Below, piece after piece: positions 24,781-35,341 of a stretch of 64,000 bases of DNA (positions within the stretch are counted from its first letter, which is position 1; each line of letters opens with the position of its first letter). This stretch comes from Comamonas endophytica (GTDB lineage: Bacteria > Pseudomonadota > Gammaproteobacteria > Burkholderiales > Burkholderiaceae_C): positions 744,001 through 808,000 of the forward strand of contig NZ_CP106881.1 in NCBI RefSeq assembly GCF_023634805.2, given 5' to 3'. Position numbers and translations under genes: made by a program. The notes beneath the pieces are model-generated. The model saw only the letters and a program-made list of their open reading frames with translations, ran no database searches and was not told the DNA's origin.

Positions 24781-26196
24781 TCACAGCGAGTAGTACATGT
24801 CGTACTCGACGGGGTGCACGGCTTGGCGGAAGCGCGTCACTTCGGTCATCTTCAGCTCGATGTAGGCATCGAGCATGGAGTCCGAGAACACGCCGCCCTT
24901 GGTCAGGAACCCGCGGTCCGCGTCCAGGGCTTCGAGGGCCTGGTCGAGGCTGTGGCACACGGTGGGCACCAGCTTGTCTTCTTCCGGGGGCAGATGGTAG
25001 AGATCCTTGGTCGCGGCTTCGCCGGGATGGATCTTGTTTTCCACGCCGTCCAGGCCGGCCATCATCAGTGCCGAGAAGCACAGGTAGGGGTTGGCCAGTG
25101 GATCGGGGAAGCGCGCTTCGATGCGGCGGCCCTTCGGGTTCGACACATAGGGAATGCGGATCGAAGCCGAGCGGTTCTTGGCCGAGTAGGCCAGCTTCAC
25201 GGGAGCTTCGAAGCCGGGCACCAGGCGCTTGTAGCTGTTGGTGCCGGGGTTGGTGATGGCGTTCAGCGCACGGGCGTGCTTGATGATGCCGCCGATGTAG
25301 TACAGCGCGAAGTCGGACAGGCCGGCATAGCCGTCGCCGGCAAACAGGTTCTTGCCGTCCTTCCAGATCGACTGGTGCACGTGCATGCCCGAGCCGTTGT
25401 CGCCGGCGTAGGGCTTGGGCATGAAGGTCGCGGTCTTGCCGTAGGTGTTGGCCACGTTCCAGACCACGTACTTCAGCTGCTGCGTCCAGTCGGCGCGCTC
25501 GACCAGCGTCGAGAAGCGCGTGCCGATCTCGTTCTGGCCGGCGCCCGCCACTTCGTGGTGGAACACTTCGACCGGAATGCCCAGCGATTCGAGGATCAGC
25601 GACATCTCGGCGCGCATGTCCTGCGTGCTGTCGACGGGGGGCACGGGGAAGTAGCCGCCCTTGGTGGTGGGACGGTGGCCGCGGTTGCCGGAGTCGAACT
25701 TGGTGCCGGTGTTCCAGGGCGCTTCGTACTCTTCGATCTCGTAGCTCACGTTGCCGGGTTCGTTGGACCAGCGCACGCCGTCGAAGATGAAGAATTCGGG
25801 TTCGGGTCCGAAGTAGGCGGTGTCGCCCAGGCCCGATGCCTTCAGGTAGGCTTCGGCGCGCTTGGCGATGGAGCGCGGGTCGCGGTCATAGGCCTTGCCG
25901 TCGCTGGGCTCGATCACGTCGCACTGCAGGAACAGCGTGGTTTCTTCGAAGAACGGGTCGATGTTCGCGGTATTGGGATCGGGCATGAGCTGCATGTCCG
26001 AGGCTTCGATGCCCTTCCAGCCTGCCACCGAGGAGCCGTCGAATGCGTGGCCCGAAGTGAACTTGTCTTCATCGAAATGCGACACGGGCACGGTGACGTG
26101 CTGTTCCTTGCCACGGGTATCGGTGAAACGCAGGTCAACGAACTTGACCTCGTTCTCCTTCACCATCTTCATCACATCTGCAACGGTCTTAGCCAT
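24781..26196 (-). CDS. glnA: Glutamine synthetase type I
   Basis: Dodecameric enzyme that makes glutamine from glutamate, ammonia and ATP; 471 residues, the normal GSI-beta length. The start is the ATG at 26196 with GGAG seven bases upstream. Motifs include [28 protein letters not shown], the metal site [17 protein letters not shown], the ATP segment ([20 protein letters not shown], seen here as [14 protein letters not shown]), [17 protein letters not shown] and the adenylylation site Tyr400 in [10 protein letters not shown]. That site implies control by GlnE in addition to transcription. Expression is expected from the sigma-54 promoter at 26247-26261 with NtrC boxes further upstream. Its own terminator is at 24722-24747. 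Confidence 0.98.
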   Translation of the reverse strand: MAKTVADVMKMVKENEVKFVDLRFTDTRGKEQHVTVPVSHFDEDKFTSGHAFDGSSVAGWKGIEASDMQLMPDPNTANIDPFFEETTLFLQCDVIEPSDGKAYDRDPRSIAKRAEAYLKASGLGDTAYFGPEPEFFIFDGVRWSNEPGNVSYEIEEYEAPWNTGTKFDSGNRGHRPTTKGGYFPVPPVDSTQDMRAEMSLILESLGIPVEVFHHEVAGAGQNEIGTRFSTLVERADWTQQLKYVVWNVANTYGKTATFMPKPYAGDNGSGMHVHQSIWKDGKNLFAGDGYAGLSDFALYYIGGIIKHARALNAITNPGTNSYKRLVPGFEAPVKLAYSAKNRSASIRIPYVSNPKGRRIEARFPDPLANPYLCFSALMMAGLDGVENKIHPGEAATKDLYHLPPEEDKLVPTVCHSLDQALEALDADRGFLTKGGVFSDSMLDAYIELKMTEVTRFRQAVHPVEYDMYYSL

Positions 26197-26246
26197 CAGG
26201 GTCTCCTGCAAAAACGGCTTGTTCAAAAAATGTTGTGGTACTTCAA

Positions 26247-26261
26247 GCAGTTTGCGTGCCA
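26247..26261 (-). promoter_or_regulatory. Sigma-54 promoter of glnA
   Basis: On the minus strand the sequence reads TGGCAC-GCAAA-CTGC, which fits the -24/-12 consensus TGGCAC-N5-TTGC with one mismatch and has the exact GG-N10-GC spacing. Transcription would start near 26236, leaving a leader of about 40 bases before the glnA ATG at 26196. Confidence 0.85.
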
Positions 26262-26379
26262 GCTTGGCCTGCATCTGCCTGCCCCTACCGTGGCGCCCCA
26301 CCCTGCTCGGAGCAAAGCACCGTACCGGAGCATCCATGGCATTCACCAAAGAGGTGCAGGCCCTGGAGGCTGAAAAATC

Positions 26380-27201
26380 CTATAGATCTCGCACCACTTC
26401 GGTGCTCCATGTTGCACCAATAGAGTGCAATCCCCCAATCAGTGCAGGCCAGGTCGCATCCACTGCGTCCACCGGCCCCTTGATCCCCAGTTCGATATGG
26501 GCACCATGCACCGCATGGTCCACGCTGGGCAGGCTGAAGACCCGGATGCCCGCACCCACGGTCTCGAGCTGCTGCATCAGCGGCGTGAGTGTAGCCTCTC
26601 CGATGCCGAACACCAGCACCGATCGCTCGCGGCGCGCAGGGCCATGGAACAGCGGTGCGTATTGCCGGTCGAGCACGCTTTCCACCATCGGCCAGGCCAT
26701 GACCGGAAAGCCCGGCACGAAATGCACCGCCCCGCCCTGGCGGCCGGCGCAGGAAAAGCCCGGGATCTTGTTGTAGGGGTTGGGGATGATGCTGGCTCCC
26801 TGCGGAAAGTTGCCCATCTGCAGGCGGTGCACGTTGTCGGGGCGGGCCGGCTCGAACAGCTCGCCTTTTTCCGCCGCGACATCGCGCATGCGCTCCTCGA
26901 TCAGCGCCACGGCCTGCGGATGCAGCGCCAGCGGCACGCCCAGCGCCTGGGCGGCGCACTGGCGCGTGTGGTCGTCGGGCGTGGCGCCGATGCCGCCGAA
27001 GGAAAACACCACGCTGGCACTGTCGAAGGCGCGCGCCAGCGCCGCCGTCAACCGCGGACGGTCGTCGCCGATGTATTCGGCAAAGGACAGCGACAGGCCG
27101 CGTGCCGCCAGCAGCTCTATCAGTTTGGACAGGTGCTTGTCCGCGCGTTTGCCCGAAAGAATCTCATCGCCAATGATGATGGCGCCAAACTGCAAATCCA
27201 T
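26380..27201 (-). CDS. CinA/MoaB-type molybdopterin-binding domain protein
   Basis: A 273-residue protein with a MoCF-like (molybdopterin-binding) domain in the first 170 residues: AIIIGDEILSGKRADKHL at the start, FSFGGIGATPDDHTRQCAA (the GG.G.T.DD core) and NPYNKIPGFSC with FVPGFPVMAWPM. It matches the N-terminal half of CinA but lacks the nicotinamide-nucleotide amidohydrolase half, as do many stand-alone 'competence/damage-inducible protein A' entries. Its last 50 bases hold both NtrC boxes for glnA. It starts 6 bases after the EI24 gene stop, so it is probably the last gene of that transcript. The physiological substrate is unclear. Confidence 0.85.
   Translation of the reverse strand: MDLQFGAIIIGDEILSGKRADKHLSKLIELLAARGLSLSFAEYIGDDRPRLTAALARAFDSASVVFSFGGIGATPDDHTRQCAAQALGVPLALHPQAVALIEERMRDVAAEKGELFEPARPDNVHRLQMGNFPQGASIIPNPYNKIPGFSCAGRQGGAVHFVPGFPVMAWPMVESVLDRQYAPLFHGPARRERSVLVFGIGEATLTPLMQQLETVGAGIRVFSLPSVDHAVHGAHIELGIKGPVDAVDATWPALIGGLHSIGATWSTEVVRDL
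26390..26406. promoter_or_regulatory. NtrC binding site 1 (glnA enhancer)
   Basis: GCACC-ACTTC-GGTGC is a perfect dyad that fits the NtrC consensus TGCACC-N5-GGTGCA at 10 of 12 positions. Its centre is about 160 bases upstream of the predicted glnA start of transcription. It lies within the last codons of the upstream coding region. Confidence 0.75.
26413..26429. promoter_or_regulatory. NtrC binding site 2 (glnA enhancer)
   Basis: TGCAC-CAATAGA-GTGCA matches the NtrC consensus at 11 of 12 positions. Its centre is 23 bases from that of site 1, about two helical turns, which allows two NtrC dimers to bind on one face. It is also inside coding sequence. Confidence 0.8.
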
Positions 27202-27207
27202 GGATGT

Positions 27208-28092
27208 TCACTTGTGGGGAGAGGAAAGGGACGGCGCGCCCGCCGCATCGGGCTGCGGCGCCAGCGGCGGCACGACTTCCGCGGCATCGGCCGGCTGCGG
27301 GCCGGCGCGCAGTGCCTCCAGCGCCGCCAGGCAGAAATGCGCGAACCACAGCGAGGAGAACGCGAACACCAGCGCGTAGATCCAGATGGCCAGCGGGATC
27401 AGCACCCAGAAGGCCGCCAGGAACAGCAGGCCCGAAGCCCAGACGATGGCCGGGGCCGCGCCCAGGTAGCCGCAGACCAGGCCCATGGCCATCAGGCTGT
27501 AGCGGTGGCGCAGGAAGATGACCTGGCGCTCGCGCTTGCTGGCATGCTCGGACAGCGCATCGAAAGCCATGACCCGGTAGGTCAGCCAACCCCAGATCAG
27601 CGGCGGGATGATCAGCACCAGCGGCGGCACGAACCACAGCGGTATGGACACGACCAGCGCGATCAGCGCCACCAGCGTGGAGCCCAGCGACCAGGCCAGG
27701 CTGGCCAGCACCGAGCCGCCGCGCTTGCGCTCGAGGCCGGGAAAGCGCCTTTCGCCCACCAGCCCCACCAGCGCCGGCGCCATGCACAGCGCCACCAGCA
27801 GCAGCGACAGCACCACGATGATCGGCATGCCCACCAGCACCACCAGCACCGGCGCGATGGCCGCCGAGCCGAAGCCCAGGCCGCGCGCCTGCAGCCAGCC
27901 CCAGACGGCCTGCAGCCAGTTCGCCCCTTCCAGCAGCCCCTGCACCCACTGCACCGCGGGCCCCCAGAAGAAGTAACCCAGCACGGCCGAAAGCAGCGCC
28001 ATGAACAGCAGGGGAACGAGGGACCAGAGGATCACCCGTTTGTGCAGGCAATAAGCTGCTGCACGCCAGAAGGAGTCGATAAGCAGTCGCAT
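27208..28092 (-). CDS. EI24-domain integral membrane protein (CysZ-like fold)
   Basis: Inner-membrane protein of 294 residues with several hydrophobic segments. It begins MRLLIDSFWRAAAYCLHKRV, the typical start of bacterial EI24 proteins, and ends in a soluble Ala/Pro-rich tail. EI24/CysZ members include a sulfate permease (CysZ), but no sulfur genes are nearby, so sulfate transport cannot be claimed. Hydrophobic stretches include LVPLLFMALLSAVLGYFFWG, VLVVLVGMPIIVVLSLLLVA and LVALIALVVSIPLW. It lies 18 bases after the sterol desaturase gene and 6 before the molybdopterin-domain gene, all on one strand. Confidence 0.8.
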   Translation of the reverse strand: MRLLIDSFWRAAAYCLHKRVILWSLVPLLFMALLSAVLGYFFWGPAVQWVQGLLEGANWLQAVWGWLQARGLGFGSAAIAPVLVVLVGMPIIVVLSLLLVALCMAPALVGLVGERRFPGLERKRGGSVLASLAWSLGSTLVALIALVVSIPLWFVPPLVLIIPPLIWGWLTYRVMAFDALSEHASKRERQVIFLRHRYSLMAMGLVCGYLGAAPAIVWASGLLFLAAFWVLIPLAIWIYALVFAFSSLWFAHFCLAALEALRAGPQPADAAEVVPPLAPQPDAAGAPSLSSPHK

Positions 28093-28110
28093 GCCCCTAG
28101 CATACCGGGT

Positions 28111-29088
28111 TCATGCACGGTTCATCAATCGGAGAACTCCACGCCATTGCTGGGCCCAGAAACCCTGGCCGTAGTCGCGCAGGCGCCCCTGGGCGTCGGG
28201 CTCGACCTGATCCCGGACACCGGTAGGGTCATAGCGCCGCTCGAAATTGGCCGTGCCGAACAGGATGTCCCACCAGGGCAGCAGCACGCCGAAGTTGTTG
28301 CCGCCGCGCTTGCGGCGCGTCGTGCCGCGCGCCTCGTGGCCGATGCCGATGGTGTGATGGCGGCGGTGGAAGCGCGGGCTGACCCACAGGCGCTCGCCGA
28401 TGCGCCCGAACCAAAGCCGCAGGTTGGCATGGTGCAGGCTCTCGCTGAGCTGGGTGATGGCGACGATGGCCACGAACTGGCCCGGCGCCAGGCCGATGAG
28501 CTGCGCCACCAGCACGATGATGCTGTCGCGCAACAGGTCGTCGAGCAGGTGGTTGCGGTTGTCGCTCCACATCGTCATCTGGCGCTGCGAGTGGTGCAGC
28601 GCATGCAGCTTCCACCACCAGCCGAAATGGTGCTGGCCGCGGTGGATCCAGTAGTCCAGCAGGTCGAAGACCGCCAGGTACAGCAGGAAGCTGACCCACG
28701 CCTGGTCCGTCACGCCCGGCCAGAGATCGTCGAGATGGTAGGTGGGCAGGCCCCACACGCGCAGCGTGCCGAACAGATGGTCCCACAGCGGATCGATGGA
28801 GAAGAACAGTGCGATGCGGAACAGTCCCAGCCGATGCACCAGCGTGTAGAGCACATCGACGCGCACCGCGCGGCGGTCGGTCACGGCCTCGACCGGCCAC
28901 AGGCGCTGCAGCGGCGCGATCAGCAGCACCATCACGGCCAGCTGGATCAGGCCCACCAGCAGCCAGCCCGTGGCCGCGTAGCCATCTTCCAGCAGATGCG
29001 CCATGCCCAGCCAGAACAGCAGCGGCTGCACCACGCCCTCGAACAGCTGCTGCTGCGCCGCGTTGAACCAATCGACCAATGCCTGCAT
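28111..29088 (-). CDS. Sterol desaturase/fatty-acid hydroxylase family membrane protein
   Basis: Integral-membrane di-iron oxygenase candidate of about 325 residues. The histidine boxes are present: HRGQHHFGWWWKLHALHHS (HxxxHH then HxxHH) and RFHRRHHTIGIGHE. Hydrophobic segments come before and between them. Bacterial members hydroxylate or desaturate lipids, carotenoids or hopanoids; the substrate is unknown here. The ATG at 29088 has GGAG six bases upstream and is preferred over a GTG at 29100 that abuts the previous stop. The gene follows the polysaccharide deacetylase directly, which suggests a cell-envelope context. Confidence 0.85.
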   Translation of the reverse strand: MQALVDWFNAAQQQLFEGVVQPLLFWLGMAHLLEDGYAATGWLLVGLIQLAVMVLLIAPLQRLWPVEAVTDRRAVRVDVLYTLVHRLGLFRIALFFSIDPLWDHLFGTLRVWGLPTYHLDDLWPGVTDQAWVSFLLYLAVFDLLDYWIHRGQHHFGWWWKLHALHHSQRQMTMWSDNRNHLLDDLLRDSIIVLVAQLIGLAPGQFVAIVAITQLSESLHHANLRLWFGRIGERLWVSPRFHRRHHTIGIGHEARGTTRRKRGGNNFGVLLPWWDILFGTANFERRYDPTGVRDQVEPDAQGRLRDYGQGFWAQQWRGVLRLMNRA

Positions 29089-29100
29089 GCCCTGCTCCAC

Positions 29101-29898
29101 TTAACGAGGCTTTTCTATCCAATTCCTGTAATCGGGGTGCGTGTCCAGCGTGCGAAAGCAAAAGCCCTGCTGCTTGAGGCCGACCAGCAGCGGCTCGAGC
29201 ACCGCCGGTGCCCAGGCATCCTTGCGCGACCAGATCCCCAGATGGGCCAGCAAGATATCACCGCTGCGGATGCGCTGCAGCGCCTGGTCCAGCAAGGCCT
29301 TGTTGCTATATCGCTCACTGGGCAGTTCGTCGCCCAGGAAACCCGCGGGCGACCAGCCCACATGCGCCCAGCCGCAGGACTTCGCCGCGGCCAGCAGCGC
29401 CGGCGAGGTCTTGCCGCCGGGCGCACGGAACAGCGGCAGCGGTTTCTTGCCGGTGATCTGCTGCAGCCGGTCGGCGGCCTGTGCTATTTCGGCGCAATAG
29501 CCCTTGGCATCGAGCGTATAGGTCTGCCCTGCGCGCGGGCCCGCCGATGGCTTGACGCGGAAGGCCGGTGCGGCGGGCGTGCCCAGGTCGGCGCGCCAGT
29601 AGGCATGCGACCAGGTGTGCGAGGCAAACGCATGGCCTTCGGCGGCGCGCGCGCGCCACCACGGCGCCCAGTGCTCGCCCAGGCTGCCGTCGCCCTCCTG
29701 GGTCTTCTCGTTGGCGCCGAAGAAGGTCACGCGCACCTGCTGGCGGGCCAGCACTTGGGCCACCAGCGGCGCCACGCCCATGTGGCCGGTGTCGAAGGTC
29801 AGATAGAGCGGCTTGCAGGCGTCCTGGGCCCAGGCGTTCGGCGACAGCCCGCTGATGCCCAGCAGGCAGGCGGTCAGCAGCGCGGTGCGGCGCAGCAT
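29101..29898 (-). CDS. Polysaccharide deacetylase family protein (NodB fold, variant motif 1)
   Basis: Exported 265-residue protein with signal peptide MLRRTALLTACLLGISGL ending near NAWAQ. It has the NodB fold: motif 2 SHTWSH (the two metal histidines) and motif 3 FRAPGGKTSP are intact. Motif 1 reads LTFDTGHMG instead of TFDDG, so the second, metal-binding aspartate is a threonine. Activity may therefore be altered or the enzyme may use a different ligand. The family normally removes N- or O-acetyl groups from chitin-like or peptidoglycan sugars. It starts 3 bases after the beta-propeller gene and abuts the sterol desaturase gene. Confidence 0.8.
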   Translation of the reverse strand: MLRRTALLTACLLGISGLSPNAWAQDACKPLYLTFDTGHMGVAPLVAQVLARQQVRVTFFGANEKTQEGDGSLGEHWAPWWRARAAEGHAFASHTWSHAYWRADLGTPAAPAFRVKPSAGPRAGQTYTLDAKGYCAEIAQAADRLQQITGKKPLPLFRAPGGKTSPALLAAAKSCGWAHVGWSPAGFLGDELPSERYSNKALLDQALQRIRSGDILLAHLGIWSRKDAWAPAVLEPLLVGLKQQGFCFRTLDTHPDYRNWIEKPR

Positions 29899-29901
29899 GG
29901 T

Positions 29902-30975
29902 TCAGCGCGGCGCGTGCGCCAGCGTCCACACGCCGTGCGGCGACTTGCCGACGTTGACCTGGCGCACGACCTTCTTCTCGACCGTGTCGATCACCGACAG
30001 CTTGCGCGCCCAGCGCGAGCTCACGTAGATGTAGCGGCCGTCGGCCGACACGTCCATGCAGTCCGGTCCGCCCGGCGCGGGATAGGTATCGACCAGCTGC
30101 TGGGTCTGCATGTCGATCTTGCCGATGGTGTTGGCCACGCGGTTGCTGACATAGAGATGGCGTTTGTCGCCCGCGGCGCGGAAGGCGTGCGCGCCCTTGC
30201 CGGTCTTGATCAGCGCCAGGTTGCGCGGCGGGCCGGCGGAGATGTCGAACACCTCGACGCTGTCGCTGCCCGTCAGGCCCACATACAGGCGGCGCCCGTC
30301 GGGGCTGCCATAGATGTCGGCCGGCATTGCGCCGGTGCGCACGCGCGCCGTGATGACCTGCGTTGCCATGTCGATGGCCACCAGCTCGTCGCTGTCCTGC
30401 ATGGTCGAGTACAGCGTGGCGCTGCGCGCGTCGATCCACAGATGGCTGGGCGTCTTGGCCGTGACCACGCGCTTGGCAAGTGTCGGCTGCTGGCCGTCCC
30501 AGCGGTAGAAATCGATGTGGTTCAGCCGGTTGGCGGCCGTGACCAGCCACTTCATGTCCGGGCTGAAGCGCAGGTGGTAGGGGTCGGAGATGTCGCGCAC
30601 CACGCGCTGCACCTGGGCCGTGCGCGGGTCGAGGAACGTCAGCGAGTCGCCCAGCGCATTGGCCACGATCAGCGACTTCTCGTCGGGCGTGAGATACAGG
30701 TGGTGCGGCTCCTTGCCGGTCGGTATGCGCGTGGTCTCGACCCAGCGCTCGGGGTCGATCACGCTGACCGAGGCATCCAGGGAATTGAGCACGAAGATGG
30801 GGGGCAACTTGGCTGGGGGCGCCTTGGCGGCAGCCGCCTGGGGCTGGGGCGCAGGCACGGTCTTGGCCGCCGCCGGGGCCGCTGGTGCAGCCGCAAGAAC
30901 GCTCTTGGCGGCCAGTCCCGCCAGTCCAATGAATGCCAGCGCAGCGCGTCGCTGCTCGAAAGAATTGCGCTTCAC
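29902..30975 (-). CDS. YncE-like seven-bladed beta-propeller protein
   Basis: A 357-residue exported protein with repeated 40-residue blades of the YVTN/YncE type, for example FVLNSLDASVSVIDPERW, HHLYLTPDEKSLIVANALGD, MKWLVTAANRLNHIDFYRW and YIYVSSRWARKLSVIDTVEK. The GTG at 30975 gives an N-terminus KRNSFEQRRAALAFIGLAG with a twin-arginine-like pair and hydrophobic core, then an Ala/Pro-rich linker. An earlier start would place 21 unrelated residues in front. Such propellers are periplasmic scaffolds or quinoprotein-like; no cofactor site is evident. It heads the deacetylase/desaturase cluster. Confidence 0.8.
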   Translation of the reverse strand: MKRNSFEQRRAALAFIGLAGLAAKSVLAAAPAAPAAAKTVPAPQPQAAAAKAPPAKLPPIFVLNSLDASVSVIDPERWVETTRIPTGKEPHHLYLTPDEKSLIVANALGDSLTFLDPRTAQVQRVVRDISDPYHLRFSPDMKWLVTAANRLNHIDFYRWDGQQPTLAKRVVTAKTPSHLWIDARSATLYSTMQDSDELVAIDMATQVITARVRTGAMPADIYGSPDGRRLYVGLTGSDSVEVFDISAGPPRNLALIKTGKGAHAFRAAGDKRHLYVSNRVANTIGKIDMQTQQLVDTYPAPGGPDCMDVSADGRYIYVSSRWARKLSVIDTVEKKVVRQVNVGKSPHGVWTLAHAPR

Positions 30976-31087
30976 AAACCACCGCTTTCTAGAGTGGATG
31001 CAGTGTATCGCCGGGTCCAAAACCGTGCACGGACGCACCAGTACCGGTCACCGGATGTCATTTAAAACCAACACTGCATCTCCCATG

Positions 31088-31111
31088 GAAAAGACCGCCG
31101 AAGCGGTCTTT
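31088..31111 (-). terminator. Probable terminator after the phosphoribosyltransferase gene
   Basis: A 9-base stem AAAGACCGC (31090-31098) with GCGGTCTTT (31103-31111) and a CGAA/TTCG tetraloop. On the minus strand it ends in TTTTCC. It lies 21 bases after the stop at 31132, so it likely ends the hisZ-purA-phosphoribosyltransferase transcript. Confidence 0.7.
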
Positions 31112-31131
31112 GATGGGGGGTCAGCGCAGGT

Positions 31132-31656
31132 TCAGACTTTCCACTTTTCCAGCAGCTTCTGCGGCGTGAGATTGTCGTAGCTCTCGAACGGCTGGTGGAT
31201 CCAGGGATTGGTCGGCAGGAACTCCACCGAGTAGTCGGCCTTGAAGGACGACAGGCCCTTGGTCCAGATCACGGCGCTGCGCAGCTCGGTGATCGGCGGG
31301 TAGTTGCTCTTGAGCATGCCCACCACGGCGTTGAGCGTATGGCCGGAGTCGGCCAGGTCGTCGACCAGCAGCACGCGGCCGGCGATCTCGCCCTTGGGAG
31401 TCGTGATGAAGCGTGCGAGGTCCAGATGGCCCTGCACCGTGCCGGCTTCGGCGCGGTAGGAGCTGGTGGACATGATGGCCAGCGGCTTGTCGAAAATGCG
31501 GCTCAGGATGTCACCCGGGCGCAGGCCACCGCGTGCCAGGCACAGGATGGTGTCGAATTCCCAGCCCGACTGGTGGATCTTCAGCGCGAGCTTCTCGATC
31601 AGGCCGTGGTATTCGTCATAGCTTACGTACAGGTGGTTACCGTCTTCGGTCAACAT
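31132..31656 (-). CDS. Purine phosphoribosyltransferase (hypoxanthine/xanthine/guanine type)
   Basis: Cytosolic enzyme of 174 residues that joins a free purine base to PRPP. The PRPP-binding signature is VLLVDDLADSGHT, and the early ILCLARGGLRPGDILSR loop is typical of class I phosphoribosyltransferases. The start is the ATG at 31656 (MLTEDGNHLYVSYDEYHGL). Its position 34 bases after purA suggests a purine-salvage role coupled to AMP synthesis. Base preference is not decided by what can be seen; xanthine-guanine or hypoxanthine specificity are both possible. Confidence 0.85.
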   Translation of the reverse strand: MLTEDGNHLYVSYDEYHGLIEKLALKIHQSGWEFDTILCLARGGLRPGDILSRIFDKPLAIMSTSSYRAEAGTVQGHLDLARFITTPKGEIAGRVLLVDDLADSGHTLNAVVGMLKSNYPPITELRSAVIWTKGLSSFKADYSVEFLPTNPWIHQPFESYDNLTPQKLLEKWKV

Positions 31657-31690
31657 GGGGCGTTCCTTGGATGTTGGTGGCAAAGAGCGG

Positions 31691-34244
<2,554 letters not shown>

Positions 34245-34382
34245 GGAAAAAAGGGGAGGCTGTTAAAAACGCGATTCTACGGGATCGCGGCGCCCTCCCA
34301 CTGCGGCATGGCCCCATGGCTTATGCATGGTTCCAGTTTTTGCTTGCATTGGGAACGGACTTTTGCTGGCAGACTGAATGAG

Positions 34383-34404
34383 AAAAGGGGCCGAAGCCCC
34401 TTTG
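34383..34404 (-). terminator. Rho-independent terminator of the hflX-hflK-hflC unit
   Basis: An 8-base stem AAAGGGGC (34384-34391) with GCCCCTTT (34396-34403) and a TTCG-type tetraloop; on the minus strand it runs into TTTTCTC. It starts 23 bases after the hflC stop and separates the Hfl genes from hisZ. Confidence 0.8.
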
Positions 34405-34426
34405 CGATGCGTCTGCGGCCGCGGTC

Positions 34427-35332
34427 TTACCGGGCGGCTGCCGCGCCGGCCCCGGCCGTGCTGCCGCGCATGGCCTTGAAGAACTCCGTCGACGACGGAT
34501 CCAGCACCAGCACGTCGCTCTTCTTGTTGAAGCTGGCCTTATAGGCCTCGAGGCTGCGGTAGAACTGCGCGAACTGCGGGTCGCGGCCAAAGGCCTCGGC
34601 GTAGATGCGCGCGGCTTCGGCATCGCCCTCGCCCTTCACTTTCTGCGCATCGCGATAGGCGTTGGCCACCGTGACCTCGCGCTGGCGGTCGGCGTCGGCG
34701 CGGATCTTCTCGCCCTCGGCCGCGCCGGTCGAGCGCAGCTCGTTGGCCACGCGCTTGCGCTCGGCTTCCATGCGGCGGTAGACCGATTCGGTGATCGATT
34801 CCGCATAGTCGACGCGCGTGATGCGTACGTCGACCACGTCCATGCCCCAGGGACGGGCGCCGCGCACGGCCTCGAGCACCTCGCGCTTGACGTCGGCCAT
34901 CAGCGCCTCGCGCTTGTCGGCCAGCAGATCCTTCACGGTGCGCTTGTTGATCTCCTCCTGGAAGGCGTTGCGCACCACGCGGTTGAGCTGCATCGTGCCC
35001 GCGGCTTCGTCGAGGCCCACGTTGCGGATGTACTCCGAAGGCTCCGAGATGCGCCAGCGCACGTACCAGTCGATGACCACGCGCTGCTTCTCGGCCGTCA
35101 GCATGGGCTCGGTATCGTTGCTGTCGAGCGTCAGCAGGCGCTTGTCGAGATAGCGCACGTTTTGGAACGGCGGCGGCATCTTGACATGCAGGCCCGGCTC
35201 GGTGATCACGCTCTTGATCTGGCCCAGCGCGTAGACCACGCCGAACTGGCGCTGGTCGACGACAAACAGCATCGAGCTCAGCAGGGCCAGCACGACCAGC
35301 AGGCTGGTGACAATAAATCCGACTCTGTTCAC
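34427..35332 (-). CDS. hflC: HflC, modulator of FtsH protease
   Basis: Membrane-anchored SPFH/prohibitin-type protein of 301 residues. It has an N-terminal helix (VGFIVTSLLVVLALLSSMLF) and a periplasmic-facing SPFH domain (VVDQRQFGVVYALGQI, RWRISEPSEYIRNVG) followed by a long charged coiled coil (about 170-250, with GEKIRADADRQREV). With HflK it forms the cage that surrounds FtsH and limits its activity on membrane proteins. It starts 9 bases after hflK and ends at a terminator. The length is usual for betaproteobacteria. Confidence 0.96.
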   Translation of the reverse strand: MNRVGFIVTSLLVVLALLSSMLFVVDQRQFGVVYALGQIKSVITEPGLHVKMPPPFQNVRYLDKRLLTLDSNDTEPMLTAEKQRVVIDWYVRWRISEPSEYIRNVGLDEAAGTMQLNRVVRNAFQEEINKRTVKDLLADKREALMADVKREVLEAVRGARPWGMDVVDVRITRVDYAESITESVYRRMEAERKRVANELRSTGAAEGEKIRADADRQREVTVANAYRDAQKVKGEGDAEAARIYAEAFGRDPQFAQFYRSLEAYKASFNKKSDVLVLDPSSTEFFKAMRGSTAGAGAAAAR

Positions 35333-35341
35333 AAGAATCTC

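Noticed and set aside
26425..31065. A 1546-codon open frame on the plus strand
   Set aside because: It is antisense to five well-supported minus-strand genes. Its His/Arg/Gln-rich composition is the usual reverse shadow of GC-rich codons.
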